DNA of 49,826 nucleotides from NCBI GenBank assembly GCA_015478675.1, contig JADMIH010000010.1, positions 1-49,826 of the forward strand, in the 5' to 3' direction. Position 1 is the first letter of the stretch, and every line of letters starts with the position of its first letter. The stretch is from Chloroflexota bacterium (lineage in GTDB: Bacteria > Chloroflexota > Chloroflexia > QHBQ01 > JADMIH01). Below are positions 34,682-43,400 of this stretch, in pieces. The notes under the pieces are model-generated. The model did not search any database. It was not told the origin of the DNA and saw only the letters and a program-made list of their open reading frames with translations. The translations under genes were made by a program, and so were the position numbers.

Positions 34682-34861
34682 TTATCGTCTTCTCTCGGCT
34701 TCTTCTTCCAGCATGATAGGAATGCCATCGCGCACTGGGTAAGCGCGGCCGCACTGCTCGCAAACCAGCTTATCACCTTCCAGGTTGACTTTCGCCTTGT
34801 CCACAGGGCACACCAGTATATCGAGCAACTCTTTAGGAACCGAGGCTTGTTTGCCTGCCAT
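34682..34861 (-). CDS. Trm112/YcaR-like zinc-ribbon protein
   Basis: This is a 59-residue protein starting at ATG 34861 behind GGAGATAGCA. It has the family pattern L-L-D-I-L-V-C-P-V-D, then L-V-C-E-Q-C-G-R-A-Y-P-V-R-D-G-I-P-I-M-L. The usual second cysteine of the first pair is replaced by Asp, a common variation. Stand-alone members are thought to assist methyltransferases; the cluster has three, one of which carries its own copy of such a ribbon. It lies between a GT4 gene and a GT39-like gene, 60 bp from the latter. Confidence 0.87.
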   Translation of the reverse strand: MAGKQASVPKELLDILVCPVDKAKVNLEGDKLVCEQCGRAYPVRDGIPIMLEEEAERRR

Positions 34862-34921
34862 TGCTATCTCCTTTGCGCCCGTCACCAACCAGGGCAACGC
34901 GCAGATAACTGTGCATCCCTG

Positions 34922-36469
34922 CTAGCGCGGTATGTATATATTCTCCACATTGCGTTGGTCAAGTTTATAATTATCGCGCACTGCTTGCAATATTCCGGGC
35001 GAAACATCGCCCGCGCCTGCGTCGGTCTGCTTTATGTCTATCCGCAGGATTATTTGAGCGAACTGCCGGGCGTTGATCGCCGCCACAAGCTTGCTCTCAT
35101 CCCAGCGGCCATACCTGGTGGCGTGGGTTTGCGTGAAAGGATCGGTAGACCAGAGGCGCTTGCGAGCGGTTACGAGCAGGCCCACATTGTCTGAATAAGC
35201 TTCACCACTGTTGTTGGTCACATACTGGAAGACGTCCATCATACCATGCTGCTTGTCGGCGGAAAGTATATTGAACTCTGTTTGCAACCATGAAGGTGTA
35301 CTGAAGAGCGGCGGTAGCTGCGTTATAAGTAATAAGGCCAGCACAGCCGACGCCGAACGCACTTGCCACGTGCGAGAGCGCCCGGCAAAGGCGACGCCGA
35401 GGGCCAGACCAATACACGAGGCCGCACTCAGATCAAGAAGATGGTTGTGATTCCCGCCCAGCGTGCCAGTGGCCGAGGCCACGACCACGCTCATAGCGAG
35501 GTAGACCACAAGCAACGGCCCTGCATGCTGCCCTAAGACCTCGGGGTGCCTGCCAAAGCGTGCCTCTACCCACAGCAGCCCACCAAGTAAGATCGCCACA
35601 ACGCCAGGCGCGAACAAAGGCCAGTATGCGCCAAACAAGTTACCGGTGAACTCTACGAATCTCGCCGGAAACCAGGGCAGGTCGTGGATAGTGAACATGT
35701 GGTAGAAATAGCCGCCACCGGTAAGCCAATTGAAGATGAGAGTGGGCACCACCGCTCCGGCAGCGTATATCGCCCCAAAGAGCAAACCAGTACGAAAGCG
35801 CGTGAGAAGCAGCCACACAATGGCAGTCACAGCCGCCGCGATTGCCGTCTGTTTGGTGTAAAATGCGCCCAGGAAGAAAGCGAGAGCAACCCACAACTGC
35901 GAAGGTGGGCGCGCAAGCAACCACCACAGCCCGGCCAGTCCCAGCGCCACTGCCAGCATGTCGGGCTTGACCAGGCTGCCCCAGAATGTAACCAAACTGA
36001 GCGACCACCAGGCCGCCGCGCCGATAGCCCCGGCCAGGCGGTCGCCCATCACGGCCACAGATATACCAAAGATAGCTATCCCCACAAAGAGAGTAGCCGC
36101 TATCGAGATAGCACGCCCTGTCTTGAAGGTTGGTTCAGACCCTGCAAGGTGCTGCAACGGCCAGTTGAGTAGGTAGTATAGAGGAGGATAAGGGGCGGCG
36201 ATGAAGAGATCGGGGGTGGGCAGGCCGTAGATGCCAACGCCGCGATCCAGCAGGCCTGTCTCGGCGACAATCATCCCCTCCGACTCGTCAAATTGAAATG
36301 GATAAGAGAAGATGGAGGCTGAGGTTAGCGCCGATGAAACCGACCTGGCAAGGAGAATCGCCAGGAGCGCCGCCAGCACAACGAGCAGCAAAGTGCTTGC
36401 AAGGCGCATTCTGCGCGAGCTTGCAGGAGTTTCAGGCTGGTTATTCTGTGCCACTGTTTCGTTCAACAT
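34922..36469 (-). CDS. GT39-like integral membrane glycosyltransferase
   Basis: The 515 residues include a short hydrophilic N-terminus, a first helix at ~23-43 and about ten more. The first outer loop, P-F-Q-F-D-E-S-E-G-M, contains the acidic D-E pair of GT39/PMT-like enzymes, and A-P-Y-P-P-L-Y-Y-L is the next conserved stretch; the loop S-L-V-K-P-D-M-L-A follows. The soluble C-terminal ~100 residues lie outside the membrane. ATG 36469 overlaps the upstream stop by one base (TAATG). It probably transfers a sugar from polyprenyl phosphate to the growing surface glycan or a protein. Confidence 0.84.
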   Translation of the reverse strand: MLNETVAQNNQPETPASSRRMRLASTLLLVVLAALLAILLARSVSSALTSASIFSYPFQFDESEGMIVAETGLLDRGVGIYGLPTPDLFIAAPYPPLYYLLNWPLQHLAGSEPTFKTGRAISIAATLFVGIAIFGISVAVMGDRLAGAIGAAAWWSLSLVTFWGSLVKPDMLAVALGLAGLWWLLARPPSQLWVALAFFLGAFYTKQTAIAAAVTAIVWLLLTRFRTGLLFGAIYAAGAVVPTLIFNWLTGGGYFYHMFTIHDLPWFPARFVEFTGNLFGAYWPLFAPGVVAILLGGLLWVEARFGRHPEVLGQHAGPLLVVYLAMSVVVASATGTLGGNHNHLLDLSAASCIGLALGVAFAGRSRTWQVRSASAVLALLLITQLPPLFSTPSWLQTEFNILSADKQHGMMDVFQYVTNNSGEAYSDNVGLLVTARKRLWSTDPFTQTHATRYGRWDESKLVAAINARQFAQIILRIDIKQTDAGAGDVSPGILQAVRDNYKLDQRNVENIYIPR

Positions 36470-38691
36470 TATTTTCCAATAGCCACAGCCGACAGCCTTA
36501 CGCCAAGCAAGCGTGGGTCGCTTCCGCCACCGATGAAGGCGTTTACATCAAGAAGAAAATCGCTGTCCTGCGTGGTGCTCACGCTTGCCCCTGCCGGCAA
36601 CGGCGATTGCTGCCAATCAACTCTGTTGATCAATGAGAAATGCGCTAACTGAACGAGCCTGCTTGCGTCGCTTGCAGCATAGACAACGACTTGCGTGACC
36701 GGCACTCCACTGGGACGCCAACCGCTCCACTTTAGCTGGGTAGAAGGTGATAGAGATAACCTGCGTATCTCGCTGCGGTCACTACTCCAACGGTAGGCGA
36801 CGCCACGCTCATCTACTTCGGGGGCGTAAAAGCCGCGCAAATAACCTAGATCAAGCCCGCTCCCGATTTCTACGTTAGTAGTGAGCGGCGGGTCCAGGTG
36901 GTTCCACGCCCAATTGAGAGCCTCGTCGTTGCTTACTTTCACAGTTCTCGCATTGAAGAACGAGCGAGCGGCTTGCAGGTTTCCGGCGCGGCGAGCGGCC
37001 TCTCCCTTGATTATAAACGGTTCCACTCTGTCCTGCGGCTCATTACTCGTTAGCTGAGCAAGAGCCTGAGTTGTCTCGCCCTTCTGCAGCAGGGCAGCCG
37101 CGAGGCCATAGCGTGTGTCGGGGATAGCCGAGCTTGCTCTCCTGTACTGCACGATAGCTTCATCTACTTTGCCCACCTTTAGCAGCCTCTCAGCCTCACG
37201 GTAAGGCTCCTGCTCGCCCCAGCGTTGAATGCCAAGCTCGGTCAGCGAAAGATTGCTATCGGCAGCGACGACGCCACCGGCGACGCCCGGCAGCAAAATC
37301 GGGGGGAGGACCACCGTTGCGATACCCATGAGGGCCAATGCCGATGCCACTTTGCCCGCCAGAGTTGCGCGCCTCAGCCGGAGCCTGAGGTCACGGCCCG
37401 GCCGGAAGAAGGTGAGGCCCGCGCCCGCCACCGGAAGGAGTGCCGCCACGACAGGCAACGTGAAGCGCGTTACCGCGAAGAAAACAAAGGACATCCCTAC
37501 CCAGAGGAGCACCCACAGGCCAATCAACAGCTTGAGCGGGTGTGGAGGCGCAAAAAGCAGACCCACAATGGCAAGCACAAGGACAGCCATATACAGGAGG
37601 TCGTCGAAAAAGAGAAGCGAAAGGAGATGCCAGGCCGGCACGCGACCCAGGGCGAAGCCGGGCACCTGGCGCTCCTCAGCGCTGAAGAGCGGACGCCACA
37701 GATCAAGGCTTTCCTTCAGCCCTTTGTCTATGAACGCTGCGGGATCGCTCGTTATCTTCTTGAAGGCCGCATCATAGGCAAAGTTCTGGCGGGCGATGGG
37801 GCCGGAAAGAGGCTCAAGGTCGGCGCGTAGGCGTGCCTCGTCCTTTACGCCCACGCTCGCCAACCAGAGATTGTAGCCGCTCGTAGTATCCACAGGCACG
37901 AAGGCTCTGTATGCGATGTAGTTGCGAATGGTCCAGGGCAATATAGCCACCCCACAAACTGCCAGCAGCCCTAAAGCGGCCAGCGCTCTTTTGCTAGCAG
38001 ACCGTACGTTATGCCTTAGAGCAAAGAAGAGCCAGAGCGCGGCCAGAGGCGCAAAGGCGAGAGCAGTGGCGCGGGTGAGCGCGCCTACCCCGATCAAGAT
38101 ACCGGAAGCGCAGAGCAGTAGATAGCTGCGCCTCTTCCTCCCCGCCGAGAGCGCGTCATAGGCAAGAACCAGCGCCACAAGCGCCCAGGCAAAAACAAAA
38201 AGAAAGAGGGTTTCCGACAAGAGTAAGCCCGCAAAGAGGGTGAGGGGTAAATAGAGCAGGCCAAGGGCTACGGTCAAGCGGGCAGCCGTTGCGCCGCGCA
38301 GACAATTGCCGAGCCAACCGAGCGGCAGAAGGGTGGCTGCGCTGATCACCGACTGCGATATGAGCACAGGCAGGTAATCTGTGCCCAGCAACTTTATTAT
38401 GGCGGCAAGAAATACTACATAGAGCGGCGGGCGAATCCACAGCGCGGTGTCGAAGAAAGAGAAGCCGCGCCCTTCAGCCAGCATATGTGCCGCACCGAAG
38501 TATTCGCGCTCGTCAATAACGAAATCGGTCGGGGTGTGGCCGCCGGGGTGAAGTGCGAGGTTGTACGCGACGCGGAAGACCAGCGCAGCGACGATGAGGA
38601 CCCAGATTAGGGGGTCGCGCCAGAAAGCGGCATCGTGTCGCTCAGGCTCCTCCAGCGAAGCTGCGAAACTTTGAGGGCTAGATGGTATCAA
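36469..38691 (-). CDS. GT39-like glycosyltransferase with TPR-like region and C-terminal beta module
   Basis: This 740-residue protein has three parts. Residues ~25-480 form a GT39/ArnT-like core (outer loop F-V-I-D-E-R-E-Y-F-G, R-P-P-L-Y, and P-W-T-I-R-N-Y). Residues ~495-600 hold two or three TPR-like helical hairpins (A-E-R-L-L-K-V-G-K-V-D-E-A). Residues 620-740 are the beta module (R-G-F-Y-A-P-E, Y-R-W-S, R-L-L-G-V-R-L-S). The TTG start at 38691 overlaps the GT4 stop; the ribosome site is weak, so the start is uncertain by a few codons. It is the second gene of the cluster. Confidence 0.82.
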   Translation of the reverse strand: MIPSSPQSFAASLEEPERHDAAFWRDPLIWVLIVAALVFRVAYNLALHPGGHTPTDFVIDEREYFGAAHMLAEGRGFSFFDTALWIRPPLYVVFLAAIIKLLGTDYLPVLISQSVISAATLLPLGWLGNCLRGATAARLTVALGLLYLPLTLFAGLLLSETLFLFVFAWALVALVLAYDALSAGRKRRSYLLLCASGILIGVGALTRATALAFAPLAALWLFFALRHNVRSASKRALAALGLLAVCGVAILPWTIRNYIAYRAFVPVDTTSGYNLWLASVGVKDEARLRADLEPLSGPIARQNFAYDAAFKKITSDPAAFIDKGLKESLDLWRPLFSAEERQVPGFALGRVPAWHLLSLLFFDDLLYMAVLVLAIVGLLFAPPHPLKLLIGLWVLLWVGMSFVFFAVTRFTLPVVAALLPVAGAGLTFFRPGRDLRLRLRRATLAGKVASALALMGIATVVLPPILLPGVAGGVVAADSNLSLTELGIQRWGEQEPYREAERLLKVGKVDEAIVQYRRASSAIPDTRYGLAAALLQKGETTQALAQLTSNEPQDRVEPFIIKGEAARRAGNLQAARSFFNARTVKVSNDEALNWAWNHLDPPLTTNVEIGSGLDLGYLRGFYAPEVDERGVAYRWSSDRSEIRRLSLSPSTQLKWSGWRPSGVPVTQVVVYAASDASRLVQLAHFSLINRVDWQQSPLPAGASVSTTQDSDFLLDVNAFIGGGSDPRLLGVRLSAVAIGK

Positions 38692-39958
38692 CCGGCTGTC
38701 CGGGCTTCTCCTTCTTGGTGCGGCCTCTCCTGCGGCGGGCGAGGGCGGCGGCGTAAAGCTGCACGAAGGTGCGGGCCGTTGTCTGCCAGTTCAGGTCGTT
38801 TTCCACCCTACGGCGGCCCGCCTGCCCATATTGGAGGCGTAGTTCAGGCGCTCGGAGGAGTAAGTTTATAGCCGAGGAAAGCTCGCCAGGCTGCTTCTCA
38901 GGCACCAACAGTCCGTTCTCGCCGTCTTTCACAGCTAAAGGCACGCCAGCCACTGACGTCGCCACCACGGGCCGCCCTGAGGCCATAGCCTCCAACAAAG
39001 TGTTGGGCAGTCCATCCACGTTTCCCTGCCGGTCAACTACAGAGGGAAGCACGAAGAGGTCGCACCCACTGAAGAAGAGCGGCATCTTATCTCGCGTAAC
39101 CCATCCAGGCATGATCACCGACTTCTCAACGCCAAGCTGTTGCACCAGAGACTTTAACCTGGGCATCAGGTCGCCTCCTCCTGCAAGGACAATTTTGGCG
39201 TTCGGGCGCTCACGTAGGATCGCGGGCACCGCCCTGATAAGGTATTCGAAGCCTTTCTTGTAGACCATGCGCCCGACCGCGAAAACAACCAATGAGTCGG
39301 CAGGCAGGCCCAGTTCTTCGCGCAGTAAAGGTCCTGCACCTTCGATGCGGGTGAACGTGCCGGGATCTACCCCGTAAGGCACGAGATGCGAGCGGGAGGC
39401 TGGCGCGCCTATGCGGATCGCTCTATGCAAAAGGTCGGCGCTAGGGGCGGTAATAGCGCTGGCGGCGCGGAAGCACCAGCGCGCCACTGCTGATACAGGC
39501 TTGCTCTGCTCGGCCACAAAGACATCAGAGCCATGCATACTTATCACTAAAGGCAAGCGTCTCATACGCGCAACAATCGCCGCCACCGGCCCGTTTGGAA
39601 TTACCCAGTGGCCGTGCATAACGTCGAACTTAATTCTGCCTGTGAGCCGCCAGAGCGCCCACAAGCTGCTGAGGAAGACTACAGGCGTAAGCGGGTAAAT
39701 AGCCCCTCTCACGCGGACGTCGGCCTCCATAGATTCGGCGTAGCCCCATATGTTTAGATGGCGGAATGGTATGTACTTGAAGAAGTGCAGGTGTACGCCC
39801 TTCTCTACGGGTGCGCGCTTCACGTCAGGGTGGTAAGGCGCGAGCACGTGAACCTCGTTGCCCGCCGCTGCGACGCTCATAGCTATGGACTCGACGAAAG
39901 GCGCCGTCACATCGCCCTCATACTTGGGATAAGATGAAGTGACCATACATATCTTCAT
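38678..39958 (-). CDS. GT4 family glycosyltransferase
   Basis: This 426-residue GT-B enzyme starts MKICMVTSSYPKYEGD. A H-G-H-W-V-I-P-N-G loop and S-M-H-G-S-D-V lie in the acceptor half; the donor half holds V-G-R-M-V-Y-K-K-G-F and the extended motif GNVDGLPNTLLEAMASG, a variant of E-x7-E in which Asp precedes Gly-Leu-Pro. The C-terminus is very basic (A-R-R-R-R-G-R-T-K-K), perhaps for membrane association. ATG 39958 has no ribosome site, but an extended -10 box ends 6 nt before it, so the message may be leaderless. It is the first gene of the minus-strand cluster. Confidence 0.9.
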   Translation of the reverse strand: MKICMVTSSYPKYEGDVTAPFVESIAMSVAAAGNEVHVLAPYHPDVKRAPVEKGVHLHFFKYIPFRHLNIWGYAESMEADVRVRGAIYPLTPVVFLSSLWALWRLTGRIKFDVMHGHWVIPNGPVAAIVARMRRLPLVISMHGSDVFVAEQSKPVSAVARWCFRAASAITAPSADLLHRAIRIGAPASRSHLVPYGVDPGTFTRIEGAGPLLREELGLPADSLVVFAVGRMVYKKGFEYLIRAVPAILRERPNAKIVLAGGGDLMPRLKSLVQQLGVEKSVIMPGWVTRDKMPLFFSGCDLFVLPSVVDRQGNVDGLPNTLLEAMASGRPVVATSVAGVPLAVKDGENGLLVPEKQPGELSSAINLLLRAPELRLQYGQAGRRRVENDLNWQTTARTFVQLYAAALARRRRGRTKKEKPGQPVDTI

Positions 39959-39964
39959 GCCGCT

Positions 39965-39973
39965 ATTGTAACA
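39965..39973 (-). promoter_or_regulatory. extended -10 promoter, probably leaderless start of the glycan cluster
   Basis: On the minus strand TGTTACAAT reads as TGn plus TACAAT. The hexamer ends 6 nt before the ATG at 39958, so transcription would begin at or next to the start codon. This fits the lack of a Shine-Dalgarno there. No convincing -35 hexamer is seen. Confidence 0.45.
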
Positions 39974-40163
39974 TGATTGAGGATCAGGAGTTAGGAGTTT
40001 TTAGACCGAGCCTTGATCCCCAATCCCTGGCTACTCCTATCTTTTCTCGCTCAGCGGCGTTATTAACTGTGAGACGGCTTGATGAGTGCGCCCCTCGTCT
40101 TTCCGCCAAGGCCCACGGCCGATGCAGGCATAGCTTCTTACGAGGCCTTACCGCAACGGCATT

Positions 40164-40188
40164 CCCTGAGGTCATCTCGGCCTCAGGG
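40164..40188 (+). promoter_or_regulatory. stem-loop in the leader of the small membrane ORF
   Basis: A perfect 8-bp stem (CCCTGAGG / CCTCAGGG) with a 9-nt loop lies 37 bp upstream of the ATG at 40226. A second short pairing (CCTCTCAGAGG) follows at ~40198-40208. I could not match the leader to a known riboswitch class. It may be a cis-regulatory or stabilising element; there is no T-run. Confidence 0.45.
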
Positions 40189-40225
40189 AGGGCGTATCCC
40201 TCTCAGAGGCGCAAAGAGGTTAGCC

Positions 40226-40363
40226 ATGCAAGTAAACTCCGATGCGTGCACCTGCGCTCAGGCGGCTGATGACCAGAGTGTTGGCAAGCTAAACACGGCT
40301 CTGTTGGCCCTTTCGGTTGTAAGTGTGATCATAGGTGGCTTCCTCGCTACACTCTCACGCTAA
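40226..40363 (+). CDS. small single-pass membrane protein (45 aa), unknown
   Basis: I do not recognise a family. The ORF begins with ATG behind AAAGAGG (6 nt spacer), a good ribosome site. The N-terminal ~22 residues are hydrophilic with two cysteines (A-C-T-C-A-Q-A-A-D-D-Q-S), then L-N-T-A-L-L-A-L-S-V-V-S-V-I-I-G-G-F-L forms one helix, ending A-T-L-S-R. This topology is that of a small membrane-anchored peptide. It is divergent from the GT4 gene at 39958 and convergent with ileS. The longer reading to an ATG at 40079 has poor coding character and overlaps the leader hairpin. Confidence 0.55.
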   Translation: MQVNSDACTCAQAADDQSVGKLNTALLALSVVSVIIGGFLATLSR

Positions 40364-40442
40364 CACCAACCCCTCCATCCTGCACCTTCTACACGAACCT
40401 CCACTCTGCCCCGGCATCTCTCAGGCACACCACGCCCACATC

Positions 40443-43400
40443 TTACTTTTCAGCGCCGGTGTCGATCCTTTGCACGCCCAAACTGAGCACAACTGAGCCG
40501 AACTTCTCCTCTTGCCTGTACGCCTCTTCAGGGGCCTCACCCTCGGTCAACTCTGTGGAGAGAGTCTCACTCTGGATGTAGCTGCCAAAGCCTGCCAGCG
40601 CACCGCGCACGATTCCGGAGGCTTCATCCCCATCGCTATTGTTCAGCTTGTAGTAAGTATAGATGCGGTCGCTTACATCGAAGTCCGCCGATTTGCGCAT
40701 ATCGTTGATCACGCGCACCAGGTCACGGGCCACCCCCTCTTGCAGTAGCGCGTCGTCAAGCTCGGTGTCAAGGGCGACCACCAGCCCGCCTTCCTGGGCG
40801 ACAGCGAAACCCTCGCGCTCGCGTGTCTCCACAAGCAGCTCCCCCGGAAGCAGCTCAACAGGCTCCTCTTCGCCGTCCAGGTAAAGCTTCACAAGCTCCT
40901 CAGCTTCCACCTGGGCGGCTATCCCCGCAGGCTCACCCATAGAGAGGGCAGAACGTATCGCCCCCAGACGCTTGCCATACTTTGGACCCAGCAACGGCAA
41001 GTTAGGCTTTATCACATAGGTGATCAGGTCTCCTACCTGCGAGGTGATTACCATCCTCTTGACATTCAGCTCTTCCAGTACCTGCCCTTCAAGTCGCCGC
41101 AGCGCCTCGTCATCAACTTTGGAGGGGGCGCGCACCATTATCTCGCGTAGCGGTTGGCGCACTTTGATCCCTGCTTTGTTGCGCGCCGCACGGCCCAGGC
41201 TGATAACTCGCTGGGCGAGCGAGGTATCAGCGAGCAGGCGGTGGTCTATGAGCGATTCATCGGCCTGCGGGTAAGCGCAGTGATGCACGCTCTCAGGGTT
41301 CTGCGCTGCTGAATCCGCGTCAGACCTGACAAGGTTCTGGTAGATTTCCTCTGCCATGAAGGGCATTATCGGCGCGATCAGCTTGGATAGCGTCACGAGC
41401 ACTTCATAGAGGGTGGAGTAAGCCGCCAGCTTGTCGCCGTCCGACTCGCTCTTCCAGAAGCGGCGGCGCGAGCGGCGCACATACCAGTTGGAGAGGTCGT
41501 CCACGAAAGTATCAATCTGCCTGGTGAGCGAGCCTACGTCGTAGCTGTCCATCTCGGTGCGGGCCAGCTTGATGAGCTCGTGCAGCCGCGCCACTATCCA
41601 CCTGTCAAGCTCAGCGCGCTCGGCTACAGGTACGCTTTCCGCCCCTGGGTTATAGCCATCGAGGTTGGCATATATCACAAAGAAGCTGTAGGTATTCCAC
41701 AGCGTCAGCAGATTGCGCCTGATCTCCTCGGCTACACCGTAGCCAAAGTTCATGTTCTGCGTAATGCTCGCGCCCGCATACATCCAGCGCATTACGTCAG
41801 CGCCCATCTTTTCTACTGCATCATCGAACCAGATGGCGTTGCCCCATGATTTGTGCATTGGCCGCCCACTCTCGTCGTGAACCTTCTCGTATGTGAGCAC
41901 CTCCCGGTAAGGCGTTGTGTCCTCAAAGGTCACCGACATGAAGAGCATCGAGTAGAACCAGAGGCGTATCTGCTCTCGCATCTCAGTAACAAAATCTGCG
42001 GGGAACCACTTCTCCCAGTACTCCCTATTTTCAAGGTATCCCAACGTCGAGTAGGCCACAATGCCAGCGTCGAGCCAGGCGTCTCCCACCTCCGGGATGC
42101 GCTCTACTACCTCACCGCAGTGAGGGCATTTGATCTTTACTTCGTCCACCCAGGGCCGGTGCAGCTCAGGCAGCGCGTCTACCACTTCCGGGTTGATGGA
42201 GAGTTCGCGCAGTTGTCGCCGCGAGCCTACAACGGTAACTTCGCCGCAAGCGTCGCAAAGGTAAAAAGGGAGAACAAGACCCCAGAAACGCTTGCGTGAG
42301 ATGTTCCAATCGCCCATGTTGGCGAGCCAGTTATCCATCCGCTTGCTTGCGTACTCCGGGATCCACGCCACCTCAGAGTTAGCCTTGATCATACGCGGGC
42401 GGATTTCGTCGGCGCTGATATACCACTCGGTAGCTACGCGGAAAACCAGTTCTGTATGGCAACGCCAACAAACAGGATAGCGATGGGTGTAATCAAGCAG
42501 GTTATAGAGTATGCCTTTTTCCTTCAGTTTATCAAAGACGATAGGGGCAACCTCTGTTACGTGGTGATTGGCAAAGTCTCCGTACTTTGGCCCGTAATTG
42601 CCCGCCTCATCTATAGGCGTCAGCACAGGAAGGGCATTTACTTTGCCCAGCTCGAAGTCCTCAGCGCCACAACCAGGTGCGATATGCACGATGCCTGTGC
42701 CTTCTTCGTCGCTAACCTCACCCCAACCGATGACCTGGTGCTCCATGCCGGCGGCGGCGGGCAGGTCGTCGAAAGGCCCTGAATAGGTGAGGCCAACAAG
42801 CTCGGAGCCTTTCACATTGCCAAGCTCTTGATAGTCGCCGACTAACCTGCCAAGGGTGCCACGCGAGAGATAATAAACGTCACCCCCCTGGCGCACGCGA
42901 GCGTATTCCAGATCGGGATGAACCGCCGCCGCGACATTAGCAGTGAGGGTCCACGGCGTGGTAGTCCAGACTAGCAGGCTTTCGCCTTCGTGCCCAGGCG
43001 TAGTTATGGGAAAGTTGACGAAGACCGAGCGGTGGGTCACTTCCTCGTAGCTATCCAACATCTCGTGCTGCGACAGCGACGTGCCGCAACGCCAGCACCA
43101 GGGCATAGAGCGCGTGCCACGATAAAGCCAGCCGTTCTCCTGGCACTTGCGCAGGAAGTACCAGATGTACTCGATGTTTGTGTCGGACATAGTGTAATAG
43201 GAATTATCCCAGTCCATCCACTGGCCCAGCCTCTCCGACTGGCGAGTGATTTCAGCGGCGTACTTTAGCACGCGCTCGCGACATGCCAAGGCAAAACGGT
43301 CCAGGCCAAAGGCTTCGATCTCACGCTTCGAGTTGAAGCCGAGGTCCTTCTCTACTTCCACTTCCACCCATAGTCCCTGGCAGTCAAAGCCGTTCTGGTA

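Noticed and set aside
40079..40225. N-terminal extension of the small membrane ORF to ATG 40079
   Set aside because: The added residues are Pro/Arg-rich and overlap the leader hairpin, while ATG 40226 has a good ribosome site.
40000..40225. Known riboswitch in the small-ORF leader
   Set aside because: I could not match the paired regions to any riboswitch consensus that I know, so only a stem-loop is reported.
41853..42299. Plus-strand ORF inside ileS
   Set aside because: It is antisense to a conserved synthetase and has no homology that I recognise.
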